DNA from: Lysobacterales bacterium
Lineage (GTDB): Bacteria > Pseudomonadota > Gammaproteobacteria > Xanthomonadales > SZUA-36
DNA: 8,136 nucleotides
Assembly: GCA_013213875.1 (NCBI GenBank)
Contig: JABSSV010000159.1
Span: forward strand, 1 to 8,136
Reading direction: 5' to 3'
The translations under genes and the position numbers were made by a program. Shown here one piece after another: positions 1 through 6,747 of the stretch (the stretch's first letter is position 1; each line of letters begins with the position of its first letter). The notes beneath the pieces are model-generated. The model saw only the letters and a list, made by a program, of their open reading frames with translations, was not told where the DNA came from and ran no database searches.

Positions 1-186
1 CACCCGTTGCCTCCATAGACTCGATCCGCTACTCTTTTGCTTCGTGATCGCCAGATAATGATGCGTCGCGTCCAAATAGGGTGAGCATGCACGCGAGCCT
101 GCCTTGACGGAAGCTGCTTCTTTCGATTCCTCAGGGCCGCATCAAGTCAAATATCACGCCGCTTATTCAATTTTGGGGGATTGGGT
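1..186. other. Left-edge non-coding stretch upstream of the oxidoreductase
   Basis: No coding region can be supported here. All plus-strand frames meet stops quickly (for example TAG at 16, TGA at 45 and TAA at 56), so at most a few C-terminal codons of a gene outside the window could lie at the left edge. A minus-strand ATG at 16-14 would run off the left edge and is too short to judge. The stretch presumably carries the promoter of the oxidoreductase. TTGACG at 104-109 resembles a -35 box, but no convincing -10 sits at the right distance, so I do not call a promoter. Confidence 0.5.
175..180 (+). promoter_or_regulatory. Ribosome binding site deciding the ATG at 187
   Basis: GGGGGA lies six bases before ATG 187. 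The alternative TTG at 181 directly abuts this motif, which leaves no spacing, so the ATG at 187 is preferred. Confidence 0.6.
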
Positions 187-1581
187 ATGTCTGAACTTGT
201 GCTTTCAAAAAATGCCAAAATCGCCGTCGTAGGTGCCGGGCCTGCGGGCATACATATGGCGGCATCACTTCGAAAAAGGGGCTATTCAAAGATCGTACTG
301 CTGGAACAAGGCGACCGAGTGGGAGGCAAGACTCGGTCAGAAACTTGTGGCCAGATCAGCCATGAAATCGGGACCACATCATTTGAGTGCAGACCAGGAT
401 CTGCCCTGCATGCTTTTCTCCATGAGGTTCGTCCGGATTATCGAGAAGAAAGTTATCCGGTTGATCTATTAAAACTAACAAAAGACACCTTCTATCGCAG
501 GTCCGTAACATCGGGGCGGCTCAGACGTGCGCATCGGCGCTTTCAACTACTCGCTCATAGGCGTGCCTTCTATCGCGCCTATGAACGCCTGGTCGCCAAA
601 GGCTATCCCTTCGCCGTCGACAAAAACGACACACAAACACTTGCTTTGCTTGGCCAATCAACCAAAGACTTCCTGTTAAACAACAAGCTGCATCTGTTTT
701 ACCGATATCTGCAAAACCGAGTGATCGGCTATGGATACGGACGCCTGGAGGATATCCCTGCTTACTACGGCATAGCGCTGCTTGAGCGAAACTACATTTC
801 TTGTGAACCCTATATTATTTTTGAACGCGGAAATGCCAGCCTGTGGCAGGCAGCGATTCAAAAATATGACCTTGATGTTCGCCTGAACACGGCCGTAGAG
901 CACATTGACCATGAGCACTACGAGCGCACAAAGAAAGTCGCACTGACGCTAAACGCAGCAGGCCAGCGAACCAGAGAAAACTATGATCTGGCCATCATCA
1001 CCACACCCTACAGCATGGCAGCGCATCTGCCTGCACCCGTGTCAGCATGCTTTGGCCGGGCCAAGAGTCATGCCTACACCGTTACCATGCTCCAGGCCGA
1101 TCAGCGCAAGAGCTACGATAAGACGTTCTGTGCCGAGTATTCCACACGCGTGAGCAGCAGTTTTGATCACGAACTTGTCTGCATGCTTAATTTCAGCAAA
1201 ATCCGGCATATGAGCGAGGGCAATATAGGCCCTATTGACAACACTTACCTCGCCTTTCAACTGAGCGACCAGGCGCACGATGCCCTCGGTGAGCACGATT
1301 TGCTGGCGCGACTCAATGAACAGCTGATGGAACATTTCGACCGAACCAAAGGCGCTCATCGCGTCAAATTGCAACACACATGGTCCAACTATTCGCCACA
1401 CCTTCCCGGCAGTTCAATCCAGGCTGGAGACTTACAGCGCATCGAGGCAGAACAGGGAAAGCACGGACTTTGGTATCTCGGCAGTTCCATTTCCGGAGAG
1501 CTAGTCTCACTGGTGCTTGAACACAACACGCATATTCTGCGCAGGCTGGCCGATACTTCGCAGGACCGTCGAGTTGCCTAA
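187..1581 (+). CDS. FAD-dependent amine-oxidase-like oxidoreductase (NAD(P)-binding Rossmann type)
   Basis: This is a predicted cytoplasmic flavoenzyme of 464 residues. At the N terminus a beta strand leads into the dinucleotide-binding GAGPAG (residues 16-21). An acidic residue ending strand 2 (E40) and the RVGGKTRS segment (44-51) follow, the usual FAD-binding signature of the amine oxidase/phytoene desaturase superfamily. Near the C terminus, GLWYLGSSISGE (427-438) matches the second FAD contact of that superfamily. The middle carries GYGYGRLEDIPAYY (181-194), GNASLW (215-220) and DVRLNT (230-235). These resemble the bacterial and fungal branch annotated as beta-cyclopiazonate-dehydrogenase-like or simply FAD/NAD(P)-binding protein; that placement is from memory. 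The substrate cannot be read from the sequence. There is no signal peptide or membrane segment. The start at ATG 187 is backed by GGGGGA six bases upstream. The stop overlaps the next gene, suggesting one transcript. The gene is AT-rich relative to its neighbours: 24 of 60 bases are G or C at both 661-720 and 781-840. Confidence 0.85.
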   Translation: MSELVLSKNAKIAVVGAGPAGIHMAASLRKRGYSKIVLLEQGDRVGGKTRSETCGQISHEIGTTSFECRPGSALHAFLHEVRPDYREESYPVDLLKLTKDTFYRRSVTSGRLRRAHRRFQLLAHRRAFYRAYERLVAKGYPFAVDKNDTQTLALLGQSTKDFLLNNKLHLFYRYLQNRVIGYGYGRLEDIPAYYGIALLERNYISCEPYIIFERGNASLWQAAIQKYDLDVRLNTAVEHIDHEHYERTKKVALTLNAAGQRTRENYDLAIITTPYSMAAHLPAPVSACFGRAKSHAYTVTMLQADQRKSYDKTFCAEYSTRVSSSFDHELVCMLNFSKIRHMSEGNIGPIDNTYLAFQLSDQAHDALGEHDLLARLNEQLMEHFDRTKGAHRVKLQHTWSNYSPHLPGSSIQAGDLQRIEAEQGKHGLWYLGSSISGELVSLVLEHNTHILRRLADTSQDRRVA

Positions 1582-2446
1582 ACGCTTGTTTCAGGCTGCG
1601 CAAAGGCTGGCGCCGGCCCCCATGGCGGCGCTGATCTACCGTCTCATGGCGCGGCCGGCAAGGCGCGCACCGAATCCATCGGAGGCGCAGGTACTGGCCA
1701 TGGCTCGAGCCAGCACGCTGCACTATGGCGGCTTTGAAATGCGTCGCTATGACTGGGGCGACGCGGGCCAGCCAACGGTACTTTTGATCCACGGCTGGGA
1801 GGGCCAGAGCGCAAATTTCGCCGCCATCATTCCGCTCCTGCTGGAGCTCGGCAACCGCGTCATTGCCATTGATGCACAGGCTCACGGGCAAAGCTCCGGA
1901 CGCCAGAGCCAGATGTTTGCCTATGGCCAGTTTCTCGGCGAGCACTTTCAGCAGTTGGCGCCGGACTACCTGATCAGCCATTCCTTCGGCAGCGTGAGTG
2001 CGGCCATGGCTCTGGCTGATCATGAGGATTATCCCCTCAAGTGCTGGCTTATGGTCACCACGCCCCACAGGTATCGGGACCGGCTGCAGCGGGCCGCCGA
2101 CCAGTTCGGCATGACCCCCGCAGTGCTGGCACGGGTCGCGCGCAAGGTGGAACAGGAGCTCGCGCTGGACATTGACGCGCTGGATATGGCCGCTTACTGC
2201 CGGCGTTTTCACGGCGTGGAGCAGGCTGCTATCGCCCATTCGGCCGACGACAAGATTCTACTCATCGAGTGGTCCCGAGCCGTGGCTGAAGCGTTTAGCC
2301 ACTGCGATTTTTATGAGCTCCAGGGCCTGGGGCACTACCGGATCCTGCGCTCCCGGGAACTGCAGAATATTGTCCGTAAGCATTTCACTCAGGCGACAGC
2401 GGCTGCCGGAAACGCAGACCCCGGCGCAAGGCCGGGGTCCGGATAG
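1574..2446 (+). CDS. Alpha/beta hydrolase, probable TTG start overlapping the preceding gene
   Basis: This is a predicted serine hydrolase of the alpha/beta fold, 290 residues from TTG 1574. The substrate is unknown (ester, lipid or thioester are possible). Visible landmarks are HGWEGQ (73-78, oxyanion region), the DAQAHGQS strand-turn (100-107), the nucleophile elbow S-H-S-F-G with Ser137, likely catalytic Asp225 or Asp226, and GLGHYRILR with His254. The HGWEG and LGH-RIL signatures place it in a common proteobacterial hydrolase group whose first glycine of GxSxG is replaced. Start choice: AGGA at 1562-1565 lies eight bases before TTG 1574 and gives an N terminus (MPKRLFQAAQRLAP) like that of relatives. 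Alternatives are TTG 1517, which overlaps the upstream gene more deeply, and ATG 1622, which loses the N-terminal helix. The overlap of eight bases with the oxidoreductase suggests translational coupling. GC content rises abruptly here compared with the upstream gene (41 of 60 at 1621-1680). Confidence 0.82.
   Translation: MPKRLFQAAQRLAPAPMAALIYRLMARPARRAPNPSEAQVLAMARASTLHYGGFEMRRYDWGDAGQPTVLLIHGWEGQSANFAAIIPLLLELGNRVIAIDAQAHGQSSGRQSQMFAYGQFLGEHFQQLAPDYLISHSFGSVSAAMALADHEDYPLKCWLMVTTPHRYRDRLQRAADQFGMTPAVLARVARKVEQELALDIDALDMAAYCRRFHGVEQAAIAHSADDKILLIEWSRAVAEAFSHCDFYELQGLGHYRILRSRELQNIVRKHFTQATAAAGNADPGARPGSG
2417..2439. terminator. GC-rich hairpin between convergent genes (possible bidirectional terminator)
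   Basis: GACCCCGGC (2417-2425) and GCCGGGGTC (2431-2439) form a perfect nine-base-pair stem with a five-base loop (gcaag). It lies inside the last codons of the hydrolase, 7 bases before the end of its stop codon and 39 bases past the minus-strand peptidase stop. No T run follows on the plus strand. On the minus strand only the short TTT of TGCGTTTCC follows. It may stop or pause transcripts from either side or protect the 3' ends, but it is not a textbook intrinsic terminator. Confidence 0.4.
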
Positions 2447-2478
2447 AGCCACTGGCACGCAGACCAGCCAGAAAACGG

Positions 2479-4557
2479 CTACTCCGTCTGGCCGCCGCTT
2501 GCCATCATGCGCGCGGCATGATCGATTTCCCAGGCCGGCAGTGCCTCTTCCCCATCCACCATAAAATGGTCCAGCCAGCGCTTCAGGCGCAGGGCGTAAT
2601 CCATCTGTGAGGCCGCCCTGCGGTTGCCATGGCCTTCGTTCGGGTAGTACACCAATCGTACCGGCGTATCCGTGCGCACCTTGACGTTGCGGTACATTTC
2701 CAGCGACTGGCTGGGGTGTACACGCGTGTCCTTCTCGCCGTGCAGAATCAGTAACGGCGTTTCCACCTGCCCGGCATAGAAAATCGGGCTGCGTTCCAGC
2801 ATCCACATCCAGTCCTCCCAGGGCCAGGCGCGGGCGTGCACGTTAAACATCTCGTTGGGGATATCCGTGGTGCCAAATTTGGAGATCTGATCGGAAATGC
2901 CGACGAAGGCCACCGCTGCCGCAAAGTGCTCGGTCAGGGCGCTGGCACCCCACATGGAGGCATAACCGCCGTAGGACCCGCCGGTGATGGCCGTGCGCTC
3001 CGGGTCCGCCAGACCCAGCGCCACAAAGTGCTGCTTGGCATCGACAATATCGTTGAATTCCGGGCCCGCATAGTCGTTCTGCGAGGCCTTGGAAAACTCG
3101 ACGCCCCGCCCCGTGCTGCCACGATAGTTGGCATAGACCAGCAGATAGCCGTCGGCTGCCATGTGCTGGGCTGGGCCCGCATAGCGATCCAGCCAGCCGT
3201 TCGAGTAATGGGCTTCCGGACCACCATGAACCACCATCACGGTGGGCGCGCCGCTGCGTGGCACGCGGCCTTCCGGATACACCGCAATTGCATCCAGTTC
3301 CAGCCCATCTCGGGCCGTGTAGCGAATGGCCTCCTGGCGCGCCAGCTGCCGCTCTGACAGCCAGGGGTTAGAGTTGGTCAAGCGCTTCAAGGAACCGTCG
3401 GCATTAATGAGATAGACCTCCGGCGGATGCGCCGGACTGTCCACCACGGCGGCCGCACTGCCTTGCCCCGCTTGCGCGTCCAGCGTGCGAACAATCGGGC
3501 CGGGGCTAACCGGGCCGCTGGGTGCAGAAGGAGAATCCAGACGCACGGTACGGCGCTCAGACCAGACGCCACGACTACCCAGCCAGGCAATGCTGTCCGC
3601 GTCGCGCCAGTAGAAGTCTTCCACCTGGCCCAGATAATTAGGCACCAGTTCGCTGGACTCACCACCGGTGGAGGGGGCCACGTACAGCCGACCCGCGGAT
3701 GGATCATGAATGTTTTCACCGCCAATCCAGGCCAGCCGCTCACCATCGGGAGAAAAAGCAAACCCACCCAGCTTGCCCCGATGACCCATGCGGGACAGTT
3801 CCTTACCGCCGTCCGCACTGACCACAACGATATCGCGACGCATCAGTTCGTCGTCCACCTGCGGCGTCGGTGCCAGAGCCAGCGCAATACGCTCGCCATC
3901 GGGACTCCAGGCAAAATCTGAGACGGAGCCTTCCACGGCCAGCGCCTGCGTCGTCTCGCTGTCCAAATCCAACAGCCACAGCTGGGTTACCTGCGTAGAT
4001 TCTTCATAAACCCGCGCATTGAAACCCAGCTTTGCCAGCTTCTTTTGCGCTGGGTCCGGCGCGGCGCTGGCCAGATAGGCCAGGCGCGTGCCATCCGGCG
4101 AGAGACTCATGCTGCCAATGCCGGTTTTGGGTGTAAAGAGCACCTCGGGCCCGCCGCCATCGATCGGCATACGATAGACCGCAGCCTGCTCCATGGCCGC
4201 ATCCAGCTTGCCGGAGAAATACAGCGCACTGCCATCCGGCGCCCAGTTCACACCACTCACGGACACCTTGCCTTCAGCAAAACTCCGGCTGTTGCCATCG
4301 GTATCGACCACATGCAGTTCGGACCAGGCACCACCGTCTTCATCCACGTAGGGCGTGCGGGGGACCGCCAGCGTGTAGGCCACCCGGTCACCGTTCGGGC
4401 TGATCAAGGCGCGACTCACACGCCGGAGTGTGATGGTTTCCTCAAGACTGAGCCCAAGCTCCGGGGTCTCATCGGCCTGCAGCGGCGTCGTGCTGAGCAG
4501 CGTCGCACCCAAGAGGAGTGCCCCAGCCAGCAAGGCGGGTGTTCCGTAGCGCATCAT
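2479..4557 (-). CDS. Exported S9-family serine peptidase (prolyl oligopeptidase/DPP-IV-like)
   Basis: This is a predicted periplasmic or secreted peptidase of 692 residues, the usual length for the family, that should cleave short peptides, often next to proline. A Sec signal peptide is clear: R3, a hydrophobic core over about 8-22, and a likely cut after LQA (residue 28). Residues 40-400 look like a beta-propeller with repeated SPDG/APDG turns (SPNGDR 53-58, APDG 106-109, SPDG 153-156, 218-221 and 269-272). The catalytic alpha/beta hydrolase domain covers about 410-665. It has HGGPEAHYSNGW (444-455), NYRGSTGRG (477-485), nucleophile Ser528 in GGSYGG, Asp610 in HGEKD and His643 in NEGHGNRR, so the triad is intact. 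The start at 4557 is the first of two adjacent ATGs. A strong AAGGAG motif (complement of 4563-4568) precedes it. The next gene on the same strand, the antiporter, ends 127 bases upstream, so read-through or an own promoter are both possible. Specificity (DPP-IV, acylaminoacyl or oligopeptidase) cannot be settled from sequence. Confidence 0.93.
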   Translation of the reverse strand: MMRYGTPALLAGALLLGATLLSTTPLQADETPELGLSLEETITLRRVSRALISPNGDRVAYTLAVPRTPYVDEDGGAWSELHVVDTDGNSRSFAEGKVSVSGVNWAPDGSALYFSGKLDAAMEQAAVYRMPIDGGGPEVLFTPKTGIGSMSLSPDGTRLAYLASAAPDPAQKKLAKLGFNARVYEESTQVTQLWLLDLDSETTQALAVEGSVSDFAWSPDGERIALALAPTPQVDDELMRRDIVVVSADGGKELSRMGHRGKLGGFAFSPDGERLAWIGGENIHDPSAGRLYVAPSTGGESSELVPNYLGQVEDFYWRDADSIAWLGSRGVWSERRTVRLDSPSAPSGPVSPGPIVRTLDAQAGQGSAAAVVDSPAHPPEVYLINADGSLKRLTNSNPWLSERQLARQEAIRYTARDGLELDAIAVYPEGRVPRSGAPTVMVVHGGPEAHYSNGWLDRYAGPAQHMAADGYLLVYANYRGSTGRGVEFSKASQNDYAGPEFNDIVDAKQHFVALGLADPERTAITGGSYGGYASMWGASALTEHFAAAVAFVGISDQISKFGTTDIPNEMFNVHARAWPWEDWMWMLERSPIFYAGQVETPLLILHGEKDTRVHPSQSLEMYRNVKVRTDTPVRLVYYPNEGHGNRRAASQMDYALRLKRWLDHFMVDGEEALPAWEIDHAARMMASGGQTE

Positions 4558-4684
4558 GCGTTCTCCTTTTCTATATCTTCATTTCGGGCTGGCCATCGGC
4601 CAAGCCCCTGCGTCGCGGTCGCAACGCTACCATGTATCGATCAATTTTTGGTCGTTATGTTTGGCGGCGCGCAGGCGCTGGCCT
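4558..4684 (-). other. Spacer between antiporter and peptidase with a leader hairpin
   Basis: These 127 bases hold the peptidase leader. On the minus strand they contain the ribosome binding site next to the ATG and, at 4586-4607, an inverted repeat. GGGC/GCCC plus TGGCC/GGCCA pair with one bulged base and a three-base loop, about 18 bases above the Shine-Dalgarno. No T run follows it, so a terminator for the antiporter is unlikely. TTGATC at 4644-4639 (minus strand) resembles a -35 box, but no good -10 is found 16-18 bases downstream. Confidence 0.4.
4563..4568 (-). promoter_or_regulatory. Ribosome binding site of the S9 peptidase
   Basis: On the minus strand AAGGAG sits five bases before the first ATG (4557) and eight before the second (4554). 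It is the clearest Shine-Dalgarno in the window and supports the signal-peptide start. It does not decide between the two adjacent ATGs. Confidence 0.75.
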
Positions 4685-6589
4685 TTACGCATCGCCGGGC
4701 TTCTTGGCAGAAGCTTGCGGAGACGCCGCTGCAGCGCGAATCTGCGCCATATGCTCCTGCATATTCGTTAGCCAGTCACCCCGGCGGCTACGAACCAGAT
4801 CAATATAGGCGTCATTTTCTGCCAGAGGCACATTGACATCGTAAGCCTCAGCCACCTCCACCATGGCCTCACGGTCCAGTTCGTTAAATTTGTCCACCAT
4901 GCGCTGCGCGGTGCTGCGGTCTATGCCCGTCGCTTCGAACACGCTGCGGCTCATGCGCAAGGTCGCATCAAAGGTCTCGCGAATAATATCGCGACAGCCC
5001 AGGTGCCACAGCTCATAGACATGATCGCGGTCCACCGCTCGCGCCACCACGTGCACCGCCGGGTGATGCTGAATCACGTGCGCAACGATGGTGTTGATTT
5101 GTTCCCGCTCATCAATGGCCACCACCAGCAGATGCGCGCGCCCGATGCCCGCCGCGTGCAGCAAATCCGGGCGCGCCGCATCACCGTAGTAGAAGCGCGT
5201 GCCGAAGCGTTCCAGCACCGCCAGCTTGCGGGCGTTGTAATCGATCACCGTGGACTCTATGCCACCCGCCATCAGTACGCGACTGACCAGGCCACCCATG
5301 CGTCCGGCACCGGCAATGATCACATTACGGTCGCTGGGCATGGTGTCCGCCGCGCGTTCCTGCGTCACCGAATAGCGCGGCGCAATCACGCGATCAAAAA
5401 GAATAAACAGCACCGGCGTCAGCAGCATGGACAGAGCGACTATTAGCAATAGCGTTTCCGACAGCGCCGGCGGAATCACGGCGCTGCCCACCGCAAAGGT
5501 CAGCAGCACGAAACCGAACTCACCGGCCTGCGCCAGGCTCAGGGCAAACAGCCAGCGATCAGCACCGCGCAGGCGGAACGGCACCGCCAGCGCCAGCAAC
5601 ACGGCAATTTTAAGCACGATGAGCAGCACCGTGAGGCCAATCACGGTAGCAAACTGGGAAAACAGCAAAGCGAAGTTGATAGACGCACCTACTGTGATAA
5701 AGAACAACCCCAGCAGCAGCCCCTTGAAGGGTTCGATATCGCTCTCCAGCTCGTGCCGGAAAGAGGAATTTGCCAGCACCACACCGGCCAGAAAGGTCCC
5801 CAGGGCCGGCGATAGCCCCACCAGGGTCATCAATAAGGCAATGCCGATCACCAGCATTAGTGCCGTGGCTGTGAATAACTCGCGCAAGCCTGCCGCTGCA
5901 ATGAAACGAAAAAGAGGCGTGGTCAGGTAAGACCCGCCCAGTACCACCGCAGCCACGGCCAGCAGGTTCACGAGCGCCGTCTGCCAGCCATTCAGTCCCT
6001 CCACCAGGCTCAAGCCGCCGCCATGGCCACCGGCATCTGCCGCCGCCTCGCTAGCACCCGCCAAGGCCAGCAGCTCCGGCAGGGCGAGCAGCGGCAGCAG
6101 CGCCAGCATGGGAATCACCGCAATGTCCTGGGCCAGCAAGACCGCAAATGACGATTGCCCCCCGTCAGAGCGTAACAACCCTTTTTCGCCCAGGGTCTGC
6201 AGCACGATGGCCGTTGAGGACAGGGCGAAGATGAGGCCTATGGCCAGCGCAATCTGCCAGGGCTGACCCAGAAGAAGAGCAAGCCCGGTTACCAGCGCAG
6301 CGCTCAGAGCAATCTGCCCGCCACCCAGGCCCAGCAGACGCGATCGCATGGACCAGAGCGCGCGAGGCTCAAGCTCCAGCCCGACCAGAAACAGCATCAT
6401 GACCACACCGAACTCGGCAAAATGCTGGATGGAGACCACGTCTACATGCAGAAGTGCAAGCAGTGGGCTGATGACAATACCCGCCAGCAGATAGCCAAGC
6501 ACGGAACCCAATCCCAGACGGGTTGCGATTGGCACACTGACTACGCTGGCGATAAGAAATATGAAGGCCAGCAACAGGAAATCGGCCAT
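4685..6589 (-). CDS. Kef-type CPA2 monovalent cation:proton antiporter with RCK domain
   Basis: This is a predicted inner-membrane K+(Na+)/H+ antiporter of 634 residues, close to the E. coli KefB/KefC length. The N-terminal part (about 1-400) is a Na+/H+ exchanger domain with many hydrophobic segments. It includes RLGLGSVLGYLLAG (24-37), GLELEP (70-75), FALSSTAIVLQTL (121-133), the QDIAVIP segment (154-160, Asp155 being the likely ion-coupling acid) and HELESDIEPFKGLLLGLFF (279-297), which closely matches the Kef signature. A glycine/histidine-rich loop with GGHGGG (187-192) lies between membrane segments. The C-terminal RCK/TrkA-N domain begins with GAGRMGG (427-433), a nucleotide-binding loop, followed by VIDYNARKL and FYYGDAARPDLL (466-477), typical of Kef gating domains. 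In KefB/C, glutathione and NADH gate this module; whether that holds here is not shown. No KefF/KefG-like ancillary oxidoreductase gene is in the window. ATG 6589 is chosen over GTG 6655 because family proteins start at this position and a -10-like box lies between the two. Confidence 0.9.
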   Translation of the reverse strand: MADFLLLAFIFLIASVVSVPIATRLGLGSVLGYLLAGIVISPLLALLHVDVVSIQHFAEFGVVMMLFLVGLELEPRALWSMRSRLLGLGGGQIALSAALVTGLALLLGQPWQIALAIGLIFALSSTAIVLQTLGEKGLLRSDGGQSSFAVLLAQDIAVIPMLALLPLLALPELLALAGASEAAADAGGHGGGLSLVEGLNGWQTALVNLLAVAAVVLGGSYLTTPLFRFIAAAGLRELFTATALMLVIGIALLMTLVGLSPALGTFLAGVVLANSSFRHELESDIEPFKGLLLGLFFITVGASINFALLFSQFATVIGLTVLLIVLKIAVLLALAVPFRLRGADRWLFALSLAQAGEFGFVLLTFAVGSAVIPPALSETLLLIVALSMLLTPVLFILFDRVIAPRYSVTQERAADTMPSDRNVIIAGAGRMGGLVSRVLMAGGIESTVIDYNARKLAVLERFGTRFYYGDAARPDLLHAAGIGRAHLLVVAIDEREQINTIVAHVIQHHPAVHVVARAVDRDHVYELWHLGCRDIIRETFDATLRMSRSVFEATGIDRSTAQRMVDKFNELDREAMVEVAEAYDVNVPLAENDAYIDLVRSRRGDWLTNMQEHMAQIRAAAASPQASAKKPGDA

Positions 6590-6620
6590 GACGCTCTGCT
6601 CTCCGAGTTCGTGGGCGCCC

Positions 6621-6626
6621 AGTATA
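6621..6626 (-). promoter_or_regulatory. -10-like box of the antiporter
   Basis: On the minus strand TATACT matches five of six bases of the TATAAT consensus. Transcription would begin about 6614, leaving roughly 25 bases before ATG 6589, with GGAG in the leader. No matching TTGACA-like -35 is seen 16-18 bases upstream, so the promoter may be weak or activator-dependent. Confidence 0.4.
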
Positions 6627-6712
6627 AATCCTGCGGCATCAGCGGGTGGCGTCACGTTTACGGCTGTCGGTGGCCTTGCTGGGGCCGTGGCACCTGGCCA
6701 GCGGTTGCCCGC

Positions 6713-6741
6713 TTGCCCGTGGTTTCGGGCGTGACTAGAAT
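6713..6741 (+). promoter_or_regulatory. Sigma70-like promoter placing the transcript start at the ATG
   Basis: TTGCCC (6713-6718) and TAGAAT (6736-6741) are separated by exactly 17 bases. TAGAAT matches the -10 consensus at five of six bases and TTGCCC matches the -35 at four of six. The expected start of transcription, about seven bases after the -10, falls at about 6748, which is the first base of the start codon. The mRNA would be leaderless or nearly so. Confidence 0.6.
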
Positions 6742-6747
6742 TTACAC

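Larger units (their letters stand above)
6590..6747. promoter_or_regulatory. Divergent promoter region
   Basis: These 158 bases separate the leftward antiporter from the rightward choice-of-anchor B gene and must supply promoters for both. Contents: a -10-like box for the antiporter (6621-6626), a sigma70-like promoter for the rightward gene (6713-6741), and a tandem eight-base repeat (TTGCCCGC at 6705-6712, then TTGCCCG at 6713-6719) covering the rightward -35. The repeat could be an operator or just a duplicated -35-like hexamer. Confidence 0.6.

Noticed and set aside
104..132. TTGACG followed by GATTCC as a promoter for the oxidoreductase
   Set aside because: The spacing is only 15 bases and the -10 match is poor, so it cannot be called with confidence.
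1364..2239. A 291-codon open frame on the minus strand
   Set aside because: It is antisense to the hydrolase and the end of the oxidoreductase, both of which have intact motifs. No family is recognisable in it.
4045..4836. A 263-codon plus-strand frame covering the peptidase start and the antiporter end
   Set aside because: It is antisense to the signal peptide and propeller of the peptidase and to the antiporter C terminus, and its translation shows no domain.
5427..5930. A 167-codon plus-strand frame rich in Ser/Thr/Arg/Lys
   Set aside because: It is the complement of antiporter membrane segments, and its composition is what antisense hydrophobic codons produce.
6001..6060. GC-rich stretch that looks like a low-complexity insertion in the antiporter
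   Set aside because: It encodes an Ala/Gly/His-rich loop between membrane segments, and the frame and both flanking segments are intact. Loops here vary in length in the family.
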